Source of the DNA: Effrenium voratum
Taxonomy: Eukaryota; Sar; Dinophyceae; Suessiales; Symbiodiniaceae
Assembly (NCBI GenBank): GCA_963377175.1
Contig: CAUJNA010000846.1
Span: 579,104-643,103, forward strand
Direction: 5' to 3'
Length of the DNA: 64,000 bases
The number at the start of each line of letters is the position of its first letter. Within the stretch, counting starts at the first letter, position 1. Under the pieces are notes generated by a model, which was given only the letters and a program-made list of their open reading frames with translations, made no database searches and had not been told where the DNA came from. The position numbers were made by a program, and so were the translations under genes. Of this stretch, positions 1 to 11,575 are shown in pieces.

Positions 1-20
1 GGCACTACTGGGGGACCTAG
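1..20. repeat. right end of a family-A MITE-like element, cut by the window edge
   Basis: The first 20 bases match the right terminus (GCACTACTGGGGGACCTAG) of the complete family-A copy ending at 57499. The rest of the element lies outside the window. Confidence 0.6.
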
Positions 21-62
21 TATAGTTGGTAAAATCCATTTTTATAGGTAGTCTGAGGAGGG

Positions 63-158
63 TCCAAACCAAAGCCGCGCCTGCCCAGAGACGACGATGA
101 CGAGCTGCGCCGCGTCGTCTGGCGCAAAGACAATCTCTCCCGGCTCGAAGACGCCGTC
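63..158 (-). CDS. putative host exon: cyclic-nucleotide-binding domain (third CNBD)
   Basis: Reading the minus strand after a plausible AG acceptor at 160-159, one frame encodes a segment containing VFEPGEIVFAPDDAAQ and LVIVVSGQARLWF. This has the classic CNBD pattern of a Gly-Glu beta strand, an acidic turn, then a hydrophobic strand ending in SG. Third codon positions are GC-rich, unlike the surrounding repeats. The left boundary is uncertain because no convincing donor was found, so the end is approximate. It would be the most downstream visible exon of the minus-strand gene whose earlier CNBD exons lie at 23-52 kb; any kinase domain would lie beyond the window. The plus strand is also open here, so strand choice rests on the motif. 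Confidence 0.45.
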
Positions 159-176
159 CTGCGATTCGAATCGCGT

Positions 177-2988
177 TCAGTGACCCCGCAGACCCAAACT
201 ATTGGGGGGTCTGAGAATGGTGGACTGCTTTTTGGATGGTTTCAAAGGGAAACAACAAAGCAAACTGCACCCACCACGAAATGCATAATCGAATTTCTCT
301 CTACATCCTCAAACCCGAGGGAGGGTTCCTGAAAGTTTTAGAGGGTTCCCGGGCTGTTGGGGATACCACCTTGGCGTATTTGCTTCCCAGACGGAGCAAA
401 TCCTAGTTTTCATGGGTCCTGAACTTTATTACGGACCATTGGGTTTGAGGTTGCCACTTTCTGTGCTAACAAGGGAAACTCCTTGAAAGCTACAAACTTG
501 CCATGTTGATGAATCTTGCACCAGTTGGGATTGAACCCCTATGAATCCGTGGATAAACCATCTACCTGCCTGGTACCTGGTTCGGCTCAGTTGTCCAAAG
601 CAAATCGACCTTTTGACCTGTTCAACCCTTCGACAGGTCCCCAAAGGTGATCACCTTTTATTCCCAGGTCCAAACTGGAAAAGTCAGGCGGATTTTTGCC
701 CATCAAAAGGACTGTCGCGGCCTGACAGGCGCAGAGCGCCCAATGCGCCGACTCCCAGCAAGACCGTTTGAGAAGGTTTGGTTCCTACGTCTTATGGTGA
801 GGCCTGTACGAGCTGAAAAATCAGGTTGGTAAAAGTCAATGAGTATTGGCAACAGTCACCTGTTCCATTTTGAAAGCCGCTCTAAACCACCCCGAGAGCT
901 TCTCCGGGCTCTGCACGATAGCTGTCAGCTGTTGGGGGATTGAGGACCCTTGTCAACTGAGAAGCATTCTTCTGCAGCCCCGGATGCGATGATTTCTGGA
1001 AGAGGTTTCGGGAATGAACCGACGTCTGAAACGGTGGTTTCACGTCCAAATCCAGAACTCAGATGCCCAGCGGCCAGAGGCAAAACAAAAACCTTCCTCT
1101 TTTTGGTTGGTTGAGTTCAAAGGGAATCCTTCTCCAAAAAAAAGGAAAAATAGGGCACCACTGAGCAACTGAAGAAAAAAATAACTTCAGCTTTCTTGTT
1201 CCGTCAACCTTAGAAGTAGAGATGGCGACTCCTGTCCCACACCATCCAATTTTTTCGGGGAAAAACCACCCGGGGATTCAAAACCCGAATGGGTGTGTCT
1301 CTAGATTGACCGTCAAATGGTTTGGTTTCCCTGTGGCTTTGGCCCGGTACCCTGGCCACTTTTCCTTAAGGGGCTCACACAAGGCTCCGCAAAAAAAGCA
1401 TTCTGACATACATGAAGTTTGAGTGGGAATGGACCTTTCGATGGACGTTATAAAGACACGCATTCTTTCTTTTATCTACATATTCCCAAGAAAAGCCATG
1501 CTTTGCTTTTGGTGGAAAAGGATTTTGGCCAAGTTGCATCCTATGAGCCGTGATATGGTGACTACCAATAATTCTGCCAGGCTTGATCCCCAAGGAAAAG
1601 CACCTAGAGGTATATTTGGCCCAACCAACCAGGTTTGGCCGGACTCCTTTTCACAAGGGGCCATTTTTGGAGGTTTAAAGGAGGCTCCAAAATCGGATAG
1701 AAAAAAACGAACCCGACGTTTTCAAGGGTGTGTTTTTGTTGAGTGAGTGCACCCTGTTTGGTGGGTTTTAAAACGAAACCCAAAGGAAAATTGATCATTT
1801 TGAGGGTGCACTTTAAAAAACACATACCACTTTGTTTGGCGAGGAGAAACATTCAGGTCCCCCACCAGAAAGTTCTCAGAACCCTTCTAAGAAGCCCTTC
1901 TATTCACTCGCATCGTGTGCACCAGCACAGTCTCCTCGGGCCCTCCAATATGAGCAAGCCGATGGTCTCAAACATGTGTTGCAGCCGGAATACGCGTTCA
2001 CCACGCGCTGCAGGTTGTTCCTTTTGGAAACCAGCGATGTCCCATGGGTTTTTCATGGTTTCCTGCAAAGATTCGGAAGGTAGAAGGGCACTGGGACCTG
2101 GACCTGGTAACACATTTGCTTTTTATCCGAGCCGAAGGCCGTTTCTTCGCCTCGGCGCGCGAGATGAGCAAGTTCCTCAGGTGGACGGATGGGATCGGTC
2201 CACCTGGAGTCTCCCGAAGGACCCTCAACAAAGGTTTTCAGTCAAGGAGGGGAGGGGAGGGGGGGTTGGGTTTGGGGGTCAAAATCCCATTCGTACCCCC
2301 AGTGAGCATCCCAATCCAATCCCTTAAATGGGGTCACTACCCAAAATAAAGGGGTAAAGGGGACACATGTGTAAAGGGCCTTGACCCCAAAATTATTTTG
2401 GGTGACCAACCATTTTCAAAGGGTCAGAAGGGGAGACTCCAAATACCTGGAGTCTTTGTAAGGATTCTTTAAAAAATGGTTGGTCATTACCCAAAATAAA
2501 GGGGTAAAGGGGACCCATTCTAGGGGTCATGGAGACTCCAGGTATGCCAGCTCAATAGGGAAATGCCTGGACCATAAGACTTGGTTGCTGTTGACCCCTC
2601 TGCAAAAAGTGAATCACTTTGTGTGGGTGTGATGCGGAAATGTATTGATTTCCCAAAAAGCTAAAGTCTAAAGCACGAAGAGAGTAGTTTCCCTAAGTCA
2701 GAATATGGGTGATTCGCGAAATAGTAGGTATTCGGTAACCATGCGTTTTCCCTTTAGCCTTTAAAGGGTGTTTCGCTTGGTTGCTTATACAGGAACTGGA
2801 CCAACCAGGAACCAATAAGTGAACCAAAAGTGTACGAACCCAAGAGAGGCCTGGAGACCCCCACTATTTGCAGGCCAGCAGACTTTTACCTTGGGTTGCG
2901 TCCCTAGTTGAACTTCCCTTTGGTTGATAGAGAAAAAGTTCAGTCTTGCCCCAAGCTTCTCACTTTAAACCAAGAACCCTGAAGTCTG
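177..2988. other. intron-like host DNA, no supported gene
   Basis: No frame in this stretch has recognisable domains or coding-like composition. It contains fragments of the short inverted-repeat families, notably family-B pieces (ACCTGGAGTC / GACTCCAGG ends with an internal 'ACCCAAAATAAAGGGGTAAAGGGG' type core) around 2330-2560. A piece of the family ending in 'AAGTCTAAAG' lies near 2590-2680. Open frames of 60-190 codons here are low-complexity or overlap on both strands. Confidence 0.5.
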
Positions 2989-3009
2989 TCAAAAAAACAA
3001 AAGGCTCTT

Positions 3010-3345
3010 GGGCTGCCGATGCTGAAACACCGAACCGGCCCGGGCCCGGGTCTTCTTCACCACCTCGCAAATGAGCGCAAGCACACTTGAGGGCGGCGAA
3101 GTCCACAGTGCCTCCTGCTTTTTGCCCTTGTGCCGCCGCCGTGTTTGAGCTGAGGAGATCAGTGAGGCTATGATCTGGATAGCCCTATGGGCTGGCAGCT
3201 GCTGTGGCAAGTTGAGGTCTGCTGGCAGACCGAGCCCGGGCGCTGCTGGAACAAGGTCTGCAGCCGCTGGAACGATCTCTAAGGCTTCATAAATATATTG
3301 CAAGTGCTGCAGCACTTCGTCCAAGCCTAGGCATAATCCCGCTTC
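3010..3345 (-). CDS. possible host exon, unrecognised
   Basis: A GC-rich island is open on the minus strand for more than 110 codons. It includes segments such as LDEVLQHLQYIYEALEIV and LPAHRAIQIIASLISS, which look protein-like, followed by a basic stretch. It lies on the same strand and between the 7.3 kb and 0.1 kb CNBD-type exons. It could be a linker exon of that gene, an exon of another gene, or chance. No domain was recognised and no splice sites were fixed. Confidence 0.22.
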
Positions 3346-4239
3346 CCGGGTTGCTCCGAAATTGGTACCCAAAGAGAAATCAAAAGAACACGTTGACCAA
3401 GGGCAACCCAGATGCGCGCCAAGGTGGATTGGCACAAGCGAAAACCTGTTCGACACGACACAAGTCCAGAACTCAGGAGCAAAAAGCAAGTCCGGGCTTC
3501 CCCGCACCATGAATTGTCAAACGAAAACGTGACAAGTCCTCGTGCAGCCTTCTTGCTCAGCAAGAAAAGGGGTGTCTACGGGAATCCCTCTAAGGGGACC
3601 CCCTATCTATCCAACTAAGATGGGTGGAACTTCATGAATGGGCGGTTTTCCTTCTGAGTTCAATTCAAAACCAATGGGGGGTCCAAATGTGTGGCTTCCT
3701 TCTGGTTCCCTTCACCCCCCCTCCCAACCCAAAACAAAGGTTCCCTTCAAACCCCACCCGAAGAAAAAAGAAAAAAAAGGAAGGTTCCACCCCCCCCCAA
3801 AAAAAAGAAGGTGTTCTCTTCAACACCCCCTCCCCCCTCCCCCCAAAAAGCCTTCAACACCCCCCCCAAAAAAAAACGAGCAACACCAAATCGCAAAACC
3901 CCCTCCTCCACCCCAAAAAGCGCAAGTTCCCAGCCCGCCCGCTTCCGCACCCCAAAGGCCCCCGAGTCAAACCCGCGAGCGTCGCCGCCCCGCTCGACGT
4001 CTAAGGTCCCGGCACCTGGCGCTCCGACAAAATCCGCCAGGGCTCCGGGTCCAGAGGGTTGCGCGGCAGGCTGTGCAGGATCGCCTCGCCCAGCCGAACG
4101 CTCGGAGATGCCAGGGGTTGCTTTTTGTTGGTTTAAGTTTCCTCAAAGGTTATAAGGGTTGATGGTTCTCTCTTTTTACTTAAGGGTTTTAAGGATTAAG
4201 GTGTTAAGGTGTGTCATTAATGTTTACATCACTTAATGT

Positions 4240-4450
4240 GCTTGCTTGTTTGGTTGTTTGTTTGTTTGTTGGCTTGTTTGTTTTGTTTGTCTGTTTGTCA
4301 GTGTGTGTGTGTGTGTGTCTCCGTCTTGGTTCCTGTCTCTGTCTGTCGGTGTCATTCTCTGTCTGTGTCTGTCTCTGTCTCAGTCTGTCTGTCTGCCAGC
4401 CTGACTGACTGTCTGCTTGTCTGACTGTCTGTCTGCTTGTTGTGTGTGTA
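4240..4450. repeat. TTTG / TCTG / TG simple-repeat tract
   Basis: Runs of TTTG, then (TG)n, then irregular TCTG repeats. The cysteine/leucine-rich open frames across it are artefacts of the repeat. Confidence 0.85.
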
Positions 4451-5291
4451 TGTCAATTTGAAGTGGGTTAAAGGGAAACCCAAAGGAAAACCGACAGTCT
4501 AAAAGACCGTATGTTCACTTCACACATACCTGACGGCTGCTCATGTTATGCGAATGATTTTACAAATGCTTGACCCATCTGTGTGTGTGTGCTTGTGGCC
4601 CAGCACGGACAAAGGGAGGCTCCCCTATCAAATTGAAATCTTCAGCTGTGGATGTATCCTACCCGCGAGTGGACCTCAGACACAGTGGTTGGATTTCCGT
4701 AACCACCTACCATGCGAGGATGTCCCAGAGGGATCCCTATATTTCCATCTCTACTCTTGGTATGGTAGCAACAAACTTTGTTTTTTGCAGACCCCCAGCA
4801 AAAAATGAACAGAACCAAAAAACTAAAAAACATAAAAACATGCCAAGAACAGTGAAGTTTCCCCTTTGAACCAAACAGGTGAATATAGGAACCCCTTTTC
4901 CAAACTACTGTGCTAAAATGTAATGGCATTCAGGCAGCGCTTTTTGAAGGGCAGTCTATGGGATACGAATGGGGGCGGGGGGGGGTGATTGGGGCAACCA
5001 AGATGAGTCGGCACGCAAGGAAGACACACACCCCATGAATCAACCAGGGCCCTATTGACCCTACATGGGCTTGAACAAGTTGGTTGCATTGGGTGCTCCA
5101 TAGCGCTAAAACTAGGCCAGAGCTGGCTTCACCAAGTCAGCTGGTCCAGCTTAGTCACGTTCCGGAAAGTGTTGACAGCATCTTTAATCCAACAACCGTT
5201 CGAAGAAACAGAAAGGGACCTCCTGGGAGGTTAGGTCTACCACTGTTTTTTAGTGCTTCTCAGTGTTCTCGTTCCCGAATAAACCCTAAAA

Positions 5292-5413
5292 TACTGTGGA
5301 TGGACGAAATCCATTTCGCACCACCTAAGAAACCCTAGAATAATATGATCCCCTGTAAATACCAACAAACGTTATGGTTTCAACCACAGTGTCTCACGGG
5401 TGCGAAATGGATT
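5292..5413. repeat. family-C MITE-like element
   Basis: Begins TACTGTGGATGGACGAAATCC-like and carries the internal 'CCCCTGTAAATACCAACAAAC' type core found in the other copies at 54808, 60130 and elsewhere. The right arm is incomplete. Confidence 0.55.
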
Positions 5414-5520
5414 TAGGACCCCAGCAAAAAAAGTATTTTGTGTTGCCTGGTTAGTGGAAAACAACGGGAACCCAAAAAAGCCAAAAAAGGCAAAAAGGGC
5501 AGCTAATTCTGGGGAAGGGA
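5413..5520. repeat. family-E repeat (AGGACCCCAGCAAAAAA type)
   Basis: Shares the sequence from AGGACCCCAGC through GCCTGGTTAGTGGAAAAC and an A-rich tail with copies near 9970, 53280 and 55550. It abuts the family-C copy. Confidence 0.55.
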
Positions 5521-6872
5521 AGATATCTACTGCTTTCAACCACTCCGGTTTCCCGGAGGCGAAGTTTCCTGGTGGTTCTTTTTTGCCGAAAAGACCCAGT
5601 CGTAGATGTATTTCTTCAGGGGAGTTGCATCATAGGGAAACTTTGCGGTGAATAATCGAAGAAGCTCAGAATCCGGTCAGGGAAGCTCTGATGCGGTGAA
5701 AAATCGGAGAATCTCGGAAGGATCCGGACGGCCAAGGTTCCAACAGATCCTGTTAAGAAGGGCAATAGGGGTGTGTCTTGTTCTAGAAGACCCACAAAAT
5801 GGTGGTGTTCCTTTGTTTTCCTGTTGAAAGCACGACAAAGTGGGAACCGTCAAAAACGGCACATATGCACCCCAGTCGCCTTATGGGATTTTGGGCAACT
5901 CGAGCTCCCATGGTTGGAAGGCGTCTTTCTGGTTGGTCTTTGCAACAAGGTCAACGACTCTTCGCAGGGTCGATTCCTATTTTCTTTATTTTTGTTTGGG
6001 TATGTGTGAAAACAGTACAAATTGGGGAGCCCCAAGCCAGGGGCGGTTTCCCTCGTGGTTTCCTTTTAAAACCACCGAAAGGCAACCCCATTCCAGGGAG
6101 AAAGCCATGACCCTCTAAAAGTGGGTCCATGACCCCTTTTTTGGGGGTAATGACCCTATTTTTAAAGGGTCATGGAGACTCCAGGTCGATGTTTTCTCTT
6201 CTTCCTGTCTTGAAACTTGGAGTTGATTTTGCCTAAGGTGGACCTTAGGGTTCCGATTCGCCCCCAAAGAATGGCAACTTGGGACCCACTTTTGGGTGAT
6301 GAAATTCATTGAATAATGGTCGTTATGTGAACCCCTTTGATTAAATGGTGGATTGAACTCCAGGGTGGACAGGCAACGAAAGGAATCTAACGAAACCCAG
6401 ACTGGGTTGACCTTCAGGCTGTATCATGTTGCAGGTTTCATGGAAAAGCAGTTTGTTTCCGAAAGGTCTCCGGCCTCCGGCCATCTGCGGCCGGGGTGAT
6501 TGAGGCAACAACCAGCCATGCGAGTACATGCTAAGAGCTCCAAAGCAAACCAAAGACGCAGGTGCCCGGTTCGAACCCAGAACAAATCCCCAAACACTTC
6601 AGGACCTTGGCAAAAAAACAAACCAGCGAAAAAAGGTCAAAAGGTCGGCCCCTCAGTGGGAACAACCCCTACTTGGGGCTCTCATGTTTGGAGTTGGAAC
6701 CCATGTTGTGTGAAAAATAATTGGGAACTGCAAGGAACACCGAAGCCACACCCAAGGTCAACCAAGTAGCAAGATGTCCGGCATCCCCTCCCCCTCCCCG
6801 GACTCCTATGGTTGTCAAGGGGCCCCCCCAATCCCAAGAGCGGCATCCTCGCGACTAGGGCCCAAAAACACG

Positions 6873-6982
6873 ACCTGGAGTCTGCTTTTGACCGCTGAAA
6901 AATGGGTCCCCTTTAGTAATTTACCCCTTTCTTTTGGGTAATGACCAACCCTTTTTCAAGGGTCCTTAGGGAGACTCCAGGT
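6873..6982. repeat. family-B MITE-like element
   Basis: Inverted termini ACCTGGAGTC and GACTCCAGGT flank a core with 'ATTTACCCCTTT' and 'AATGACCAACCC' motifs. Related copies occur at about 2330-2560, 6115-6190, 8286-8383, 25205-25302 and 63755-63945. Confidence 0.7.
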
Positions 6983-7051
6983 AACCGTGTTTTGAGGGGG
7001 CCAGTTTCCGGAGGGTTCAATTCATCTTTTGGGGGAACCAGAACCTGACAA

Positions 7052-7163
7052 CTAGGTCCTCCAGATTTAAGAGGTTGGAAAAAGGGTACCAAATTTTTGT
7101 CTGTCGTCTATTTTAGTGGGGGAACCCTCCCCCAAAAAAAGAAAGGGTAAAGTTGGCACCTAG
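7052..7163. repeat. family-A MITE-like element
   Basis: Starts CTAGGTCCTCCAG, contains the conserved 'TCTATTTTAGTGGGGGAACC' type core and ends GGCACCTAG. Same family as 25006-25117 and 57384-57499. Confidence 0.7.
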
Positions 7164-7232
7164 CTGGAAAAACCTAGATTAGGAGCACTCAGCGTGGGGG
7201 GAGGCTCCAGCTCCCCTGGGAGGACCACAAAC

Positions 7233-7319
7233 GCATCGGAGCCGCTCGGCCGACGTCGCCTTAAAGGCCGCCCTGCGCAGCACGTCGATCACCGCGGCGC
7301 TGAAGCCGCTCAACGACGC
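7233..7319 (-). CDS. putative host exon: linker helix before a CNBD
   Basis: On the minus strand an AG acceptor (7321-7320) is followed by 29 codons ending just before a GT donor (7232-7231). The peptide contains SLSGFSAAVIDVLRRAAF and KATSAERL. It resembles the segment that precedes the beta barrel of cyclic-nucleotide-binding domains (amphipathic helix, then a strand leading to the Gly-Glu turn). Codon third positions are GC-rich. Its position between the 11.5 kb and 0.1 kb segments suits the start of a third CNBD. The flanking DNA is repeat and microsatellite. Confidence 0.42.
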
Positions 7320-7679
7320 CTCGATCGGAAATCGATTCGAATCGGATCGAATCGAATCGAGTCGTCCGGGGAGGGAGGGGGTCAAACATAAACAAAATAG
7401 ACCCAAAATTTGGGCCCTGCCCCCAAACACTAACAGTCACCACAGTTTGGAAGACCATTTTGGTGGTGGTTGATCTAAAGTTCCATCATCCACTGTTAGT
7501 GGCTGGGGGCAGGGTACAACCAAAAAATTGGTCACCGATAAATGGCTGTGGGTCAAAAGCCACACGGACTGCCCTGGTGAATGGCTGGTTGAAAACAACA
7601 TGGGTTGGTCTGGTAATTGGAAGCATGGGCTAAGGCCTGTGGTGTTTTCGACGGATTATTTTTGACCCATGCCTAGATA

Positions 7680-7769
7680 GCTGCCTTCTTTCTTTCACTC
7701 TTTCTTTCTTTATTTCTTTTCTTTCTTTCTTTTCTTTCTTTCGTTCTTTCTTTCGTTCTTTCTTTCTTT

Positions 7770-7801
<32 letters not shown>

Positions 7802-7803
7802 TG
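7680..7803. repeat. (CTTT)n microsatellite
   Basis: Long imperfect TTTC/CTTT tract. The lysine/arginine-rich minus-strand frame over it is a repeat artefact. Confidence 0.9.
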
Positions 7804-8285
7804 TTTTTGGGGGGGGGCCAGCCCTAGAATTGCGGTTGTCCTTTTAGTTTTCCATTCTAAAACTCCTGATGAATCACCCCCCCCCAATATTAATCAGCAA
7901 TCAGCAAGGTAAGGATTCCCCGCAAAAAAGGGACTTCCCCCCTCCCCCCGCCCCTTCCCGTCCCCTCCATTTGCCTAAGTCCCCTGGAAAAATAACCATA
8001 TTTACAGTAGTGATAGATTCCCTTTAAAGCCAACAGAGGAAAATAAAACAAATATTCCTTTCAGCAAATGGAAGGCCCCCCCCCCCCTCCCCCCCCCCGC
8101 TCCACCCCCTCGTTCCACCCCCCACCAATCGCCTTGTTCAAGCGGAGGCACTCCACAGGGCCCTTGGCAAAGGAGCCAGGCACCTCGATCGAATTCGCTG
8201 TCCCGTTCTCAAACGGAGCGGTCGACACGTCACATCTTTAAAGCTGGGGCAAACCGCGGGTTTCCAAGCAGCCCGAAAAATGGGA

Positions 8286-8383
8286 ACCTGGAGTCGACCT
8301 AAGGACCCGTTAAACATGGTTGGTCATTGCTCAAAATAATGGGGTCATGACCCCAATTGTTAAGAGTCACGGAGACTCCGGGT
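8286..8383. repeat. family-B MITE-like element
   Basis: ACCTGGAGTC start, GGAGACTCCGGGT end, and the characteristic 'GGTTGGTCATTGC' and 'AATAATGGGGTCATGACCCC' core. Confidence 0.65.
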
Positions 8384-11300
8384 ACCACTTTTTGGGAAAT
8401 AACTGCTAATTAACATGGAACTCTCACAAAAGGACTTGGCAGACACAACTACTCACCTACATATACCTAAATGATGTCCACCACAGACCCCTGCGAAAAT
8501 TCAGGGGGGACCCTGATACTTGGATGTTCAACCCACGTCAAGTACATAGGCTATAACCATGTTCACCCCACGTCCAGTATATAAGCTATAACCATGGTAG
8601 GGGGGATAGCCCTACCATACAGGAGGACCCGTTTGTTTCTTCGACCACCTTTGCTCCACCTTCCTCTTGAACGGCTTGGCGCTTGCCAGAAAAGGTGGGT
8701 AACCAAAGGTCTCAATTGGCCGTGGCTCCAAAAAAAGATGGTCCCAAAATGGCACCTTGGTAAATGGAACCAACTAAAACCCGCATAACCCCTCAGCGCT
8801 TTCATTTTGATTGAGCGAGCCATGCCCAATTCTCGAGAGGAAGGGCCTGAAGGCGTTGCCGCCGAAACGAAGTCCGGGAACTCGGGAAGCGAGCCAATCA
8901 CCAAGTCTGTCTTGCACTCATTCCGCACTCTTTCGCCTTCCCAACAAAGGGAAATAGTAAAAAAACACCAAATTTGGCATATATCGCTTGAGGGGTATCA
9001 CACCAAAACTCGGTACAAATTAACCCAGAACCATGTCAAGAATTGAGACGGCGGCCGCAAGAAGTGAGGGACAGAAACTGAGCGGCAGAAAGCCATCAAA
9101 GGCACTGAAACTCGAGAGGTAGGAACCTAAAGGTCGAAACTGGAATTGGCATGCAACACTTGGGTAGAAACCGATGGATGGCTGTTTTTGTCTTTCGCGT
9201 TTTTGAGGGTCCCAACGCTATAGGGCCTTTCTGAAAGGAAAACCCAAAGGAAAACCACTTTTGAGTGGGTCACCTACGCTAAGACACACCCACATCTACC
9301 ATGCTGGTAATTAGAAGGATATTCACCCAGAAGGTGGTTCACCCATGCATACCCAAAAATGGCCCAAGAAAGAGACAACACACCTGCGGGATGTTGAAAG
9401 ATGGGCACATGCGTATGTGTCAAATACGAGGACGCTCAAAATTGTGGGTTGAAACGAGGGATCCGGGGGCCTTTCCCAGGTTCTGCAAAGGTCCGAGCGG
9501 ACCAGATCCAGATCCTGCTAACTCCCTTGATTTGCCGCCCTTCGAGTTCATCAATTCCACAACTCCAAGCAAGTTTGAAGGGGAGTGGAGGTTAATGGAG
9601 TGTATACCTGGACACTCACACTAATCCTAAAAAGGGGAAATATGGTTGTGGCTCAATTAAAGAGCCAGGGTTGCGCAAGTGTTAGTCCTTGTTTCCATTT
9701 GCCAAGGGGCCATTTTGGTACATGTTTTTGAGCCACAGCCATATCCCGCAAATTTGGGTAATACACATTTACAGTAACTTGTTGTTGGCCCAATTGGAAA
9801 ATCCACGGTTTCCCAAAAACTTGAAGTCCAAAGATCCGTCACCAAATAGACACAAGGGATCCGCCTGCTTGTTGTACATCACGCCCACGCTGCCGATGAC
9901 GGAGCCCGGCTTGCCGTAGGATCCCCTGGCAGAAACATGTCCACACGCACACAAGAAGCCCCTGTACTAGGCTGGAATTAGGACCCCAGCAAAAATATAT
10001 ATGTTTTGCCTGGTTAGTGGAAAACCAAGGGAACCCCAAAAAAGCCAAAACAAAAAAAGGGGGAGAACAATTTTTCTGGGGAAGTGTAAAGCAGGGCTCG
10101 CTTTCTGAGTGGATTGGCCAAACTCAGTCAAGCAGAGCAAGCGAGCTTATGTGCAGCGCAATGCCGTCAGGTTTGACTGCAAACCACAGATGTAAAGAAG
10201 AGGCACAGCTTTGCCGAGTTTTGTGTTGCAAAACAAAGGAACCAATCCTGAATGCGGATTTGACACAGGAACCAACTTTGGCATGTTTGGTGGGGGACCA
10301 AACCCCCAAATGACTAAATGTTGCTTAAGCATATTGGAAGAAGATGTGAGAATGTTTGCTTGATGGTATCTCTGCATCCACAGCCAAGAGGATGTTAGAA
10401 ACCTTCTTGAATAAGGCCAACATCAGCTAAGATGGGGTTGTTCCAAGCGGAGAACTTTTTAGGGGAGCCGGCCCCAAAGTCGAAGCCATGAACTTGCAAG
10501 CATCCCCGTTGCGGTCATGGAATCATACATGGGTCTTTTTTTTGGTGAGGGGACGGCCGAAATGGATCTCGGTGTCCCGTTGCTTTTCCTTATTGCAGCC
10601 TCAAAAAAAACAAGACACCACAACATGGATGTGTCCTGAAACAGGGGCCCCCAATATGGCTTCACGGTTTTGCTGAGTGTTGTTCTTTAAACCAACCCCA
10701 CAAAGAGTGCACTACTCACAACAAAAAGGCAGACCCACATGTCTGGGTGGCCGGTGCAACCCCAACGCGAGAAGCGTGCTCAAGAGGCTTCAAGGGGCCT
10801 CGAGGCGGGGGTTTCTTGTGGCCCCGTCTCGAGGTTCCAAAAACAAAAAGGGATTCAATTTTTGCCCTCCCGATCCGCTCGAGATCATTTTTGGGCCCTC
10901 AACATGGGTTGTTTTCAAGGGCCCCTGCGGGCTCTGGGTTCTTCATGGGGGTCAAGAGCCTGGGCGCTGACCAAAAACCTCCTCGGTGGGTCAAATCGCA
11001 ACGATGAGATGTGAACCTCGGACTCATGCGGACCCAACTTATCAGGCTGCTCCCCATACTTCGCCAAACATCAGCCTGCCAAGGAAAACTCACCTTAAAT
11101 GGGTCAAACAGCGGGTGCTGACGGGGAAATATGGGAGCCCTGGAAATTCTCGATTTGGGTGTGTCTGGTTTTAGGGGCTCCCCCCCAAGAAAAGTGTTGT
11201 TTTCCTCTTGCCATCCCTTCAAAACCCCCAAAAAGGGTACCATCGAAAAAGACAGACCTACATTGGGTGTTTTCCAAGATTCCTAAAACCAACAAAAGGC

Positions 11301-11429
11301 TTTAACTCCACTCATATCGGGTGTCTTCCAAGATTACTAAAACCAACAAAGGCTTTAGCCACTCTTCTTTTCTTTTTTTTCGTCTGATCCCCGAAAAAGA
11401 CCACCACAAACCCACGGATGGGAGGCCAC
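8384..11429. other. intron-like host DNA, no supported gene
   Basis: Contains two degenerate inverted-repeat elements (about 8590-8770 and 9641-9748, the latter related to family D), a family-E copy at about 9970-10085 and a GC-rich patch at 10750-10880 with no recognised domain. No open frame shows a protein family. Confidence 0.5.
9970..10085. repeat. family-E repeat
   Basis: Contains AGGACCCCAGCAAAAATATA, GCCTGGTTAGTGGAAAACC and an A-rich tail, as in the copies at 5413, 53280 and 55550. Confidence 0.55.
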
Positions 11430-11571
11430 CCCGAGCGCGTCGAGCAATCCGAGTCCTGTCGAAGATCTCGGTCTCCCCGGCCGCCACTTGGCCGCTGAGG
11501 ACGATGTACCTCCGCTCGCCCACGAGACGCGAGCCGAGGCGAAAGGCGAGACACGAGTCCAGGTGACCGGG
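11430..11571 (-). CDS. putative host exon: phosphate-binding-cassette region of a CNBD
   Basis: The minus strand encodes a segment with LGSRLVGERRYIVLSGQVAA and TEIFDRTRIARRA. VGER followed by a hydrophobic stretch and an AA pair resembles the FGE...RAAT phosphate-binding cassette and the strand after it. The island is GC-rich with strong third-position bias, an AG lies at its start and a GT donor follows at 11429-11428. In the order of minus-strand islands it would be the second half of a second CNBD, after the 13.8 kb island. The intron phases of these two islands do not match directly, so an intermediate exon must exist if they belong together. Confidence 0.4.
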
Positions 11572-11575
11572 CTTG

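Larger units (their letters stand above)
3346..7051. other. intron-like host DNA with repeats, no supported gene
   Basis: It holds C/A homopolymer-rich DNA (about 3715-3910), a TTTG/TCTG simple-repeat tract, one family-C copy, one family-E copy and family-B copies. A GC-rich patch at 3925-4115 is open in several frames but shows no domain. Confidence 0.5.

Noticed and set aside
1743..2327. 194-codon plus-strand frame in host DNA
   Set aside because: No recognisable domain, overlaps frames on the other strand and ends in G-rich repeat DNA.
7630..7887. Lys/Arg-rich minus-strand frame
   Set aside because: Translation of a CTTT microsatellite.
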